NCBI GenBank assembly: GCA_007123065.1
Contig: SKSI01000026.1
Span: 1 to 11,951 of the forward strand
Length of the DNA stretch: 11,951 nucleotides
Reading direction: 5' to 3'
From: Bacteroidales bacterium
GTDB lineage: Bacteria > Bacteroidota > Bacteroidia > Bacteroidales > UBA7960
In this document: positions 1-7,215 of the stretch, one piece after another
How positions within the stretch are numbered: position 1 is the stretch's first letter
How the letters are laid out: the number at the start of each line of letters is the position of its first letter
The notes under the pieces: generated by a model
The model's database searches: none
Seen by the model: the letters and a program-made list of their open reading frames with translations, nothing else
Told to the model about the DNA's origin: nothing
Translations under genes and position numbers: made by a program

Positions 1-531
1 GAAGATCAGCTTGTACCTATGGGTTTTGAGAACACCGAACGCATGATTGGCGTATCTTTTGCCATATTAAATACGGTAGGTTTTCTTCTTCCGGTTCTGT
101 TATTCGAACCACTTGCTAAAAGGGTTGGACGTGTTGCTGTCCATACCGCTGCAATTGCCTCTATGGCTGTGGCATACATACTTTTGGGTTTGGTGGTTAG
201 AAATCCAAATCATTTGTATATTTTAATGGCAGTTGCAGGTATTGGTTGGGGAGCCATAGTCAGCCTGCCTTTCGCCATTATGTCAGAAAAGGTTGATCCT
301 AAGCGCATGGGCTTCTTCATGGGGGTATTCAACCTTTCGGTTGTCATTCCTCACCTTGTAGTTAGCTTTGTATTTAGCTGGATTATTGGTTTGTTTCCGA
401 CCAAAAATCTTTTATTCATTCTTTGCGGGGTTATGCTTAGTCTATCGGCTGTAGCGTGGTTTTTTGTAAAAGAAAAATCTCCTGTTGTTTTGGATTCCGA
501 CAATGAAAGAATAAAAAATTCTAATCCTTAG
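1..531 (+). CDS. MFS sugar transporter (SLC45/GPH-like), C-terminal part
   Basis: The frame is open from base 1 to the TAG at 529-531, so the gene starts left of the window; 176 residues are visible. They form about five hydrophobic segments (visible residues roughly 14-36, 45-66, 74-95, 105-130 and 137-156) and a short polar C-terminal tail, which fits the second half of a 12-TM major facilitator. The stretch around 80-120 (GIGWGAIVSLPFAIMSE, then GFFMGVFNLSVVIP) resembles the SLC45 / glycoside-cation symporter type of sucrose and maltose carriers, where this loop usually reads GxxMGxxNxxIVIPQ. Here the last position is His (IPH, visible 116-118). The expected role is proton-coupled uptake of a disaccharide or glucoside across the inner membrane. 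The substrate cannot be told from this half. It converges with ettA across a 115-bp gap in which I see no strong terminator. Confidence 0.8.
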   Translation, partial: EDQLVPMGFENTERMIGVSFAILNTVGFLLPVLLFEPLAKRVGRVAVHTAAIASMAVAYILLGLVVRNPNHLYILMAVAGIGWGAIVSLPFAIMSEKVDPKRMGFFMGVFNLSVVIPHLVVSFVFSWIIGLFPTKNLLFILCGVMLSLSAVAWFFVKEKSPVVLDSDNERIKNSNP

Positions 532-646
532 TTTGATGGTTAAACTGCCGCGTTTGATCGATCCGCGTTAATAATCAAATATTCGACCCTTCCGTGGTAG
601 CAAAAAACGGGGACATTGGCTTAATCTTATATGTGTGCTTCAGCTG

Positions 647-2329
647 CTAATCCGCTTTAAGTTTCCTGTACTTTATTCGTTTGGGATCTTCATCGCCAAG
701 TCTTTTCCTGCGGTTTTCCTCATAATCGGAATACCCGCCTTCGAAGAAATATACTTCGGAGTTGCCTTCAAAAGCAAGGATATGCGTAGCAACACGGTCC
801 AAAAACCATCTGTCATGTGTGATGATCACCGCACAACCGGCGAAGTTCTCCAGACCTTCTTCCAGTGCCCGTAATGTATTGACATCAATGTCGTTCGTTG
901 GTTCATCGAGCAACAACACATTGGCCTCGCTCTTCAGGGTCATTGCCAGGTGCAACCTGTTTCTTTCACCGCCGGAGAGCACGCCACACTTTTTCCCCTG
1001 ATCGGCACCTGTAAAGTTAAAACGTGCAACATAAGCACGGCTGTTCATCTGTCTGCCGGCAAGATCAATATGCTCATTGCCGCCGGAAATAACCTCCCAG
1101 ACACTTTTCTCAGGATCAATCTCTGCATGGGCCTGGTCGACATACCCGACCTTCACGGTATCGCCCATGTCGAAATGACCGTCATCCGGCTGAACCTGTC
1201 CCATAATCATACGGAAAAGGGTCGTTTTTCCGGCGCCATTAGGTCCGATAACACCTACAATACCTGCAGGTGGCAACGAAAACTCCAGGTCACTGAACAG
1301 CAGTTTATCATCAAAGGCTTTTCGGACACTGTCAGCTTCAATCACCTTGTTGCCCAGCCTTGGACCATTCGGGATAAATATTTCCAGACGCTCCTCCTTT
1401 TGTTTGACATCTTCGCCAAGCATCCTTTCATAAGCATTCAGTCGGGCTTTACCTTTAGACTGCCGGGCTTTGGGCGACATTCGGACCCAATCAAGTTCCC
1501 TTTCAAGTGTCCTTCGCCGTTTGCTTTCCGATTTTTCTTCTATTTGCAGACGTTTGGTTTTCTGTTCGAGCCAGGAAGAATAATTTCCTTTCCACGGTAT
1601 ACCCTCTCCCCTGTCCAGTTCGAGGATCCAGCCGGCTACATTATCAAGAAAATACCTGTCATGTGTAATGGCAATCACCGTACCCTTATACTGTTGCAAA
1701 TGTTGTTCAAGCCAGGCCACACTTTCTGCATCGAGGTGGTTGGTGGGCTCATCGAGAAGCAGGATGTCCGGTTCCTGAAGTAAAAGCCGGCACAGAGAAA
1801 CCCGACGGTGTTCACCGCCGCTCAGGTGTTTAACCAGAGTTCCGGGTTCAGGACAACGCAAAGCATCCATCGCCCTTTCAAGCTTGCTATCGAGATCCCA
1901 TGCATTATGTTGTTCAATCAGCTCCGATAATTGTCCCTGCCGGTCAATGAGCTTTGTCATCTCATCATCATCCATCGGTTCGGCAAACATCATGTTGACT
2001 GCTTCATACTCCTTCAAAATATCAACAATGGGTTGAACTCCTTGCTCAACAACCTCTTTCACTGTAAGCGAAGGATCGATAACCGGCTCCTGCGGCAGGT
2101 AACCGATCGAATAACCGGGTGAAAAAGCCACCTCTCCCTGGTATGACTTCTCTTCACCGGCAATGATGCGCAACAGCGTCGATTTACCTGAACCATTCAA
2201 ACCAATGATACCAATCTTCGCACCATAAAAAAAAGACAGATAGATGTCCTTCAATACCTGCTTATTACCCGGCGGGAAAGACTTTCCCACACCTACCATC
2301 GAAAAAATAATTTTTTTATCGTCGCTCAT
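647..2329 (-). CDS. ettA: Energy-dependent translational throttle protein EttA (ABC-F)
   Basis: A 560-residue soluble protein with two ABC ATPase cassettes and no membrane segment, close to the usual EttA length of about 555. Cassette 1 has Walker A GLNGSGKST (43-51), signature LSGGE (169-173), Walker B ILLLDEPTNHLD (189-200) and switch His in ITHDR (221-225). Cassette 2 has GPNGAGKTT (362-370), LSGGE (451-455), VLLLDEPTNDID (471-482) and ITHDR (503-507). Between Walker A and the first signature lies an acidic insertion (about 95-140) matching the EttA arm that contacts ribosomal protein L1. The basic, charged linker at about 242-322, with WVRMSPKARQ, is the P-site tRNA interaction motif. Family knowledge: EttA binds the ribosomal E site and gates the first elongation steps according to the ATP/ADP ratio. 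The ATG at 2327-2329 is preceded by an AT-rich leader without Shine-Dalgarno. The histidine kinase lies upstream on the same strand, 122 bp away, probably as a separate unit. All catalytic residues are present. Confidence 0.95.
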   Translation of the reverse strand: MSDDKKIIFSMVGVGKSFPPGNKQVLKDIYLSFFYGAKIGIIGLNGSGKSTLLRIIAGEEKSYQGEVAFSPGYSIGYLPQEPVIDPSLTVKEVVEQGVQPIVDILKEYEAVNMMFAEPMDDDEMTKLIDRQGQLSELIEQHNAWDLDSKLERAMDALRCPEPGTLVKHLSGGEHRRVSLCRLLLQEPDILLLDEPTNHLDAESVAWLEQHLQQYKGTVIAITHDRYFLDNVAGWILELDRGEGIPWKGNYSSWLEQKTKRLQIEEKSESKRRRTLERELDWVRMSPKARQSKGKARLNAYERMLGEDVKQKEERLEIFIPNGPRLGNKVIEADSVRKAFDDKLLFSDLEFSLPPAGIVGVIGPNGAGKTTLFRMIMGQVQPDDGHFDMGDTVKVGYVDQAHAEIDPEKSVWEVISGGNEHIDLAGRQMNSRAYVARFNFTGADQGKKCGVLSGGERNRLHLAMTLKSEANVLLLDEPTNDIDVNTLRALEEGLENFAGCAVIITHDRWFLDRVATHILAFEGNSEVYFFEGGYSDYEENRRKRLGDEDPKRIKYRKLKAD

Positions 2330-2451
2330 TGCAAAACATTTTCTAATTCAAAAAAATAAAAAGATTCTTCAAAATCAAACCATAAGTGATTGGCTATTTC
2401 ATTTGTGAAAACCTGTGGACAAAATCATCAAACAGCGCAAGAAAATAACAA

Positions 2452-4962
2452 TCAAGGCGCATCAAAAATAAGCTTTTTAATGGCTTGCAGAAGCTCTTCC
2501 GGCTCAAAAGGCTTTTTTAAGAAGAGATCGCATCCGGCATTTAAGGCATCCTGATCATCTTCAAATACTGCTAAAGCAGACTGAACCAGAATAAAAATAT
2601 CAGGATGTAAACTTTTGATCAGTTTAATTGCTTCCAATCCGTCACTGACAGGCATTTTTAAATCCATAATCACCAGATCAAACTTTTCCTTCCCCAAAGC
2701 TTCAACAGCCTTATTTCCGTCCGCTACCCATTTAAATCCGGCTCCAAGTTCCTTTATGATGTTGCTTATATGCAACAGACTGGTTTCGTCATCATTTGCA
2801 ACAAGCAAATTAAGTCCATTTCTCCGTTTTAAGTGATCCGCGTCAGTTGCAACCTTATTTTTGTCAATATAGATTTCTTTGTTGATCAATTCGTTGGGCA
2901 ATAGCAGCGAGAACAGGGAGCCCTTTCCAAATTCCGACCGGATTCTGATATCATAGCCGCATAATTCTGCCAATCCTTTGGATATGGATAATCCAAGACC
3001 GGTACCACCATAAAATTGTTTGGTAAAAGCCTCGTATTGCCAAAAGCGGTCAAAAACCTGGTCGTGGTATTTGGGGTCAATTCCAATACCGGTATCCTTT
3101 ACATTTATGGAAATTCCTTCCTTTTCCTTTTGGACGAAAAGTTCAATTGTGCCCTTTTCAGTGAACTTTACTGCATTGCTCATAAAGTTCGTAATGATCT
3201 GGTAAAGCTTGTCCTTATCAACATAAATCTTTTGATTATTAAGACCATCTCTGGCATAAATCTTAAAAATCAACCCTTTTTCTTTAATTTTTGATGAAAA
3301 AAGATTGTTTATGGTGGAAAATAAATCATTAACCGTTAGTTCATTATAACTCAGATGCAATGTACTGCTTTCAATTCTTGAAATTTCGAGTATATCATTA
3401 ACAATAGCAAGCAGATATTTTGAAGATTTTTGAATGATGTCAACGTATTCCTCAATTTGCTCTTTGCTTTCATCCTTATTATTGATTTTACTTAACAATG
3501 AAGAAAAGCCAATAATGCCATTCAGAGGTGTTCTGATCTCATGCGACATATTCTGCAAAAAGGTTGTTTTGAGCTTGTTGCTTTCTTCTGCAGAAAGTTT
3601 TGCGGAAACAAGCTCTTTTTCGACAAGATCCTGTTCTACTGCCAGACCGGCGATACGTGTTGACCATTCCAGCACCTTAAGGTTTTTTGAGTTTGGGCCA
3701 CCTGTCTGATTGCCGTAATTTGCAATGGTACCAAGCAGCTTGCCTTCAGAGGAAAAGAAAGGTTGCGACCAACAGGCATTCAAGTTGTGCTTTTTTGCCA
3801 TCCGGATAAATTGCTCATAAGGAAGCCATCCGGGGTCGCTGGAGATATCTCTGGCAACAACAAGTTTCTGATGGTAAGCGGCTGAGCCGCATGAACCCAC
3901 CAAAGGACCGATTGGCAGTCCCGGCACCATCAGATCATTATACTCATCGGGTAGCGAGGGAGCTGCAGCATGGAAAAGGGCTTGTTTTTCAGAATTAAAA
4001 AGCAAAACAGAAGCTTTGATCTTTGTATCCTGCTGTTCGCAAAACAGAGCTATCTGATTAAGAATCTGTTCCAATGGCTCTCTTTTACTAATTTGCGTCA
4101 GGATTTTGTTTTCATATTCCTCCTTCGTGTTGGTTTCTTGCAGTTCTGTAATATGTTCCCTCAAGCCTTTCCGCATCTGGTCAAAGGAGATGGCCATTGA
4201 TTGCATTTCCTTTGTTCCCGATATCTCCAAAGGCAGGTTCAGGTCGCCAGAGGCCATTCTTTTAGCAGATGCGGTCAGGTTTGCTACAGGACGCATAAAA
4301 TGGTTCATAAAAGCAAGTGATAAAAGAAAAATTACCAAAAATACCATCACACCAATTAAAATTGAGGTAATAAAGGCGCTGTTTAACTGGGCTTGAAGAT
4401 CTTTGAGCTGCACACTAGCACCATAGATATATTTACGTCCGTGCACATCCTGTCGTGGAATGAGCACCATCCTGCCTGTTCCCCATTCATTTACAAATGT
4501 TGAAAACACAGGCACTCCAGGATTTACATTAAGGGCAGGAGTGAATGCGCCAGGATCGCTATGCACTTCAAAAAACCGGGCGTGATTTGAATTTAAATCA
4601 AAAATATCCGTTCTTGTGGAGGAAGTAAAGACAATATCATTTTCCAGAACTATTACACTCCATAGGTATTGCAAATCCAGACGCCTGCACAGGTCATCAT
4701 TTCTGTTTACAATCTGCAAAAAGTCATTTTCTGATACAGAAGAAGCGTCAACAATATGGTCGTGATAATCTTTTCCAAGTATCTCGCGCAACATCTCTGC
4801 AGCTGTAAGCAATCTTGCATCAGCACGCTCAAATACATTTGTTCGCTCCGAATGCATCAGGAGCTGTGTAAAGACCGCGGTAGAAACAGTGACTGCCAGT
4901 GATAAGACAAGCATCATGGATGTTAGCGTACTTAAAGGTTGCCACCATTTTTTCCTTTTCAT
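2452..4962 (-). CDS. Membrane hybrid sensor histidine kinase (HAMP-GAF-HisKA-HATPase-REC)
   Basis: I start the gene at the ATG at 4960-4962 (836 residues). The frame can be extended 8 codons to a TTG at 4984-4986, but the ATG gives a conventional basic N-terminus (MKRKKWW) before the first membrane segment. In order: TM1 about 10-35; an extracytoplasmic sensor of about 160 residues, possibly Cache-like but not assigned; TM2 about 196-219; HAMP about 220-274; a GAF domain about 297-442 with the GSCGSAA and ACWSQPF motifs typical of kinase-linked GAFs; and a short helical linker. HisKA follows with phospho-acceptor H474 (SHEIRTPLNG), then HATPase with N596, DTGIGI (623-628) and GGTGLGL (652-658). 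A C-terminal receiver has acidic D724/D725, acceptor D767, S795 and K817. Every catalytic residue is present. There is no DNA-binding output domain and no response regulator beside it, so the phosphoryl target must be encoded elsewhere. It is transcribed divergently from the sulfur cluster; a regulatory link is only inference. The stimulus is unknown. Confidence 0.92.
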   Translation of the reverse strand: MKRKKWWQPLSTLTSMMLVLSLAVTVSTAVFTQLLMHSERTNVFERADARLLTAAEMLREILGKDYHDHIVDASSVSENDFLQIVNRNDDLCRRLDLQYLWSVIVLENDIVFTSSTRTDIFDLNSNHARFFEVHSDPGAFTPALNVNPGVPVFSTFVNEWGTGRMVLIPRQDVHGRKYIYGASVQLKDLQAQLNSAFITSILIGVMVFLVIFLLSLAFMNHFMRPVANLTASAKRMASGDLNLPLEISGTKEMQSMAISFDQMRKGLREHITELQETNTKEEYENKILTQISKREPLEQILNQIALFCEQQDTKIKASVLLFNSEKQALFHAAAPSLPDEYNDLMVPGLPIGPLVGSCGSAAYHQKLVVARDISSDPGWLPYEQFIRMAKKHNLNACWSQPFFSSEGKLLGTIANYGNQTGGPNSKNLKVLEWSTRIAGLAVEQDLVEKELVSAKLSAEESNKLKTTFLQNMSHEIRTPLNGIIGFSSLLSKINNKDESKEQIEEYVDIIQKSSKYLLAIVNDILEISRIESSTLHLSYNELTVNDLFSTINNLFSSKIKEKGLIFKIYARDGLNNQKIYVDKDKLYQIITNFMSNAVKFTEKGTIELFVQKEKEGISINVKDTGIGIDPKYHDQVFDRFWQYEAFTKQFYGGTGLGLSISKGLAELCGYDIRIRSEFGKGSLFSLLLPNELINKEIYIDKNKVATDADHLKRRNGLNLLVANDDETSLLHISNIIKELGAGFKWVADGNKAVEALGKEKFDLVIMDLKMPVSDGLEAIKLIKSLHPDIFILVQSALAVFEDDQDALNAGCDLFLKKPFEPEELLQAIKKLIFDAP

Positions 4963-5071
4963 AAAGACATTTCTAAATAAAAACAATCAGAACAGCCAAA
5001 TTAAAGAGGGAATTGGCCGCTTCCAGGGCTAAGGTTTCATTTTTAAGAAATAGAACAGAAAATTGCTTTTG

Positions 5072-5103
5072 CTAATATACAAAAATGCATAAATCTGCGC
5101 AAA
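5072..5103 (-). promoter_or_regulatory. Candidate Bacteroidota promoter for the histidine kinase
   Basis: Read on the minus strand, TTTG (5103-5100) is followed after 20 bases by TATATTAG (5079-5072). The Bacteroidota consensus is TTG/TTTG, about 19-21 bases, then TAnnTTTG, so the -7 element has one mismatch (A for T). This would give a leader of roughly 100 nt before the ATG at 4962. In an AT-rich region one imperfect match is weak evidence. Confidence 0.35.
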
Positions 5104-5291
5104 GATTTTGCAGAAGATGGCGATTTTATTAATTTTATAAATGAAAGCTATTTTTTTAGCCTGCATTATTCAATAAATAATTAGGAAAAGTCTCTGTTTT
5201 TGGATAGCAGTGAATCATGTATGGAACACATATCTATAAACATGCATTTGTTTGTTTTTTTATTATATTTATGAAGGGAAACATATAAACG

Positions 5292-5324
5292 TTTGCCTAA
5301 TTCATTAGCGACAACATAATTTTG
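5292..5324 (+). promoter_or_regulatory. Bacteroidota-type promoter of the sulfur/permease cluster
   Basis: TTTG at 5292-5295 is followed after 21 bases by TAATTTTG at 5317-5324, an exact match to the TAnnTTTG -7 element recognised by the Bacteroidota primary sigma factor, with acceptable spacing to the -33 box. Transcription should start near 5331, giving a leader of about 35 nt before the ATG at 5366. It is the only exact match I found between the divergent genes, and it is well placed to drive the permease and probably the genes after it. Confidence 0.6.
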
Positions 5325-5365
5325 ACATTCTGAGATTTGCAGCATCTGGTTTTAAGCATTAACCC

Positions 5366-7159
5366 ATGGATGTAAACATAATCATAGTCCTTACAATTCT
5401 TACTGCAACTGTAGTTCTGCTGGTTATGGATTTGATACGCATTGATGTTGTGGCCATTAGCTGTATGCTTGCCCTGGGATGGACAGGCATACTTGATGTT
5501 CAGGAGATGTTTTCCGGCTTTTCAAGCAATGCCGTCATCGCGATGATGAGCGTCATGATTATGGGACGCGGAATTGCGCGCACAGGTATAATGGACGGCT
5601 TCTCAAAATACATAATTAAAAAAGCAGGGACCCGTAAAACAAAATTAATTGGAGTGCTTTCTCTTGCCACCGGGTTCCTCTCCGGACTGATACAAAACAT
5701 TGGCGCAGCTGCTTTATTTCTACCCGGCATCATACAAATATCGCGACGCACAAAAATACCTATTTCTTCACTAATTATGCCGATCGGTTTTGCAGCCATA
5801 CTGGGAGGTGCCCTTACGATGGTAGGTTCCGGTCCGCTAATCCTGGTAAATGACATTCTAAAGAATGAGGGGCATGACGCATTTAATCTATTCAGTGTAA
5901 CACCCATTGGTGTGATTCTTTTGGTAACAGGCATCGGCTATTTTTATGTGTTCGGCAAGTATGTTTTGCCTTCGAAAGAAACAGGTAAAGCCGGACAAAG
6001 TGAGCAGGAAAGGCTGATAGAGAAGCTGAATCTACCCCAGAACATTAAATTGCTATCGGTTACAGGGAAAAGTCCGCTTATCGGTAAAACCACTGAGCAA
6101 GCCGGTTTATGGAGTTTGTATCGCATTAATTTGCTGGGTCTGGGGAAAGGCACTGAGGTTATCTACGCACCCTGGCGCGAGACCAAATTTGAACAAGGGC
6201 AAACCCTTGCCATTCTGGGTTCATCCGAAAACATCAACAAATTCTCCAGAGAGTTTAAACTTGAGGACATCAGTTCCTCCAGATATTTTTCCGACGATTT
6301 CAACCCCAATGTTTCCGGATTTGCCGAGATTGTCATTCCACCGGCATCAGAGCTTGCCGGAAAGTGCATCAGGAAGTATTCGTTGCGAAAGCGCTACGCG
6401 GTAGAGCCGGTAATGCTTTTTAACAAAGGTGAACGGGTGGAAGGCGACTTCTCTGATGTTGAAATCAGGCCCGGAGATACGCTGATCGTCTACGGCAAAT
6501 GGGACAAGATCCAGGATGTGAAGGCAAGTTCTGATTTTGTTGTATTGACCCATTTTGATGTTGAAAAGAAAGATGTAACAAAATCATGGCAGGCTGCAGG
6601 ATGTTTTGTTTTCGCAATCATTCTTGCAATGTTTGGATTTCCGATCTCTATGGCATTCTTAACAGGTGCGATCTGCATGGTTTTTACCCGTGTGCTGAAT
6701 ATTGGTGAGGCCTATCAGGCCATTGAATGGAAGGTGGTTTTTCTGTTAGCAGGTCTGATTCCTTTAGGGATAGCCATGCAAAAAACCGGGGCTGCCATGT
6801 TGCTGGCAGAATCAATCATGAAACTGGTTATTGACCTGCACCCCGTTTTTGTTATTATTATGGTGGGGATTTTATCAACGATGTTTTCGTTATTTATGTC
6901 GAATGTAGGTGCTATTGTAGTGCTTGCCCCACTTGTAATGGGAATGGCCGGAATTGCCGAAATGGATCCACGCCCTCTTGTATTGATGGCTGCGGTGTGT
7001 ACGGGCAACTCTTTCATCCTGCCCACCCATCAGGTGAATGCCTTCCTGATGTCTTCCGGAGGTTACCGCAATGCTGACTACCTCAAAGCGGGCAGCGGAA
7101 TGACAATCGTATTTCTGGCAATTGCTGTTTTAACTTTTTATTATTTCTATTTCAATTAG
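5366..7159 (+). CDS. SLC13/DASS-family anion permease with two RCK_C (TrkA-C) domains
   Basis: A 597-residue inner-membrane permease of the ion-transporter (CitT/SLC13/ArsB-like) superfamily. The N-terminal membrane half (about 1-200) carries NIGAAALFLP (111-120) and GGALTMVGSGPLIL (147-160); the C-terminal half (about 406-597) carries the matching SNVGAIVVLAPL (512-523) and GNSFILPTHQVNAFLM (547-562). These paired hairpin motifs form the two substrate half-sites in this family. Between the halves, about 219-300 and 315-392 form two cytoplasmic RCK_C domains, with RYAVEPVMLFNKGE and RPGDTLIVYG in the second. Such domains bind small ligands or nucleotides in TrkA and are common in SLC13-like bacterial permeases. 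Likely substrates are sulfate or a related oxyanion; the neighbouring persulfide dioxygenase supports a sulfur anion, but this is inference. The ATG at 5366 follows a good promoter with no Shine-Dalgarno. A 56-bp gap leads to the next gene, so co-transcription is likely. Confidence 0.85.
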   Translation: MDVNIIIVLTILTATVVLLVMDLIRIDVVAISCMLALGWTGILDVQEMFSGFSSNAVIAMMSVMIMGRGIARTGIMDGFSKYIIKKAGTRKTKLIGVLSLATGFLSGLIQNIGAAALFLPGIIQISRRTKIPISSLIMPIGFAAILGGALTMVGSGPLILVNDILKNEGHDAFNLFSVTPIGVILLVTGIGYFYVFGKYVLPSKETGKAGQSEQERLIEKLNLPQNIKLLSVTGKSPLIGKTTEQAGLWSLYRINLLGLGKGTEVIYAPWRETKFEQGQTLAILGSSENINKFSREFKLEDISSSRYFSDDFNPNVSGFAEIVIPPASELAGKCIRKYSLRKRYAVEPVMLFNKGERVEGDFSDVEIRPGDTLIVYGKWDKIQDVKASSDFVVLTHFDVEKKDVTKSWQAAGCFVFAIILAMFGFPISMAFLTGAICMVFTRVLNIGEAYQAIEWKVVFLLAGLIPLGIAMQKTGAAMLLAESIMKLVIDLHPVFVIIMVGILSTMFSLFMSNVGAIVVLAPLVMGMAGIAEMDPRPLVLMAAVCTGNSFILPTHQVNAFLMSSGGYRNADYLKAGSGMTIVFLAIAVLTFYYFYFN

Positions 7160-7189
7160 TATTGATATAACACAGGAATTATTTCATAA

Positions 7190-7204
7190 TTATTAACATA
7201 ATAA
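7190..7204. promoter_or_regulatory. Short inverted repeat just upstream of the persulfide dioxygenase
   Basis: A perfect 6-bp inverted repeat with a 3-base spacer, TTATTA-ACA-TAATAA, lies 11 bases before the ATG at 7216. It could be an operator or a small hairpin affecting translation. The surrounding gap is very AT-rich, so chance is a real alternative, and the motif matches no regulator I can name. Confidence 0.2.
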
Positions 7205-7215
7205 ATCACAAAACT

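Larger units (their letters stand above)
4963..5365. other. AT-rich divergent intergenic region
   Basis: About 400 bases separate the kinase start from the SLC13 permease start. I find no coding potential: only very short open frames on either strand, interrupted by many stops, and no tRNA-like fold. The stretch is AT-rich, with runs such as TTTGTTTGTTTTTT near 5248-5261. It holds one promoter candidate for each direction, listed separately. The length leaves room for operator sites, but I could not find a convincing long inverted repeat. Confidence 0.7.

Noticed and set aside
530..545. Small hairpin AGTTT/AAACT at the end of the MFS gene
   Set aside because: Only five AT-rich pairs, overlapping the stop codon, with no T tract; too weak to call a terminator.
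950..1783. A 277-codon open frame on the plus strand
   Set aside because: It is fully antisense to ettA, whose two complete ATPase cassettes prove the minus-strand reading; the plus-strand translation shows no domain.
2414..2422. DnaA-box-like TGTGGACAA (TTGTCCACA on the minus strand)
   Set aside because: A single site with a mismatch to TTATNCACA and no cluster of boxes; no sign of an origin.
4963..4986. Upstream extension of the histidine kinase to a TTG codon
   Set aside because: The ATG at 4962 gives a normal short basic N-terminus before TM1; the extra eight residues need a rare start codon.
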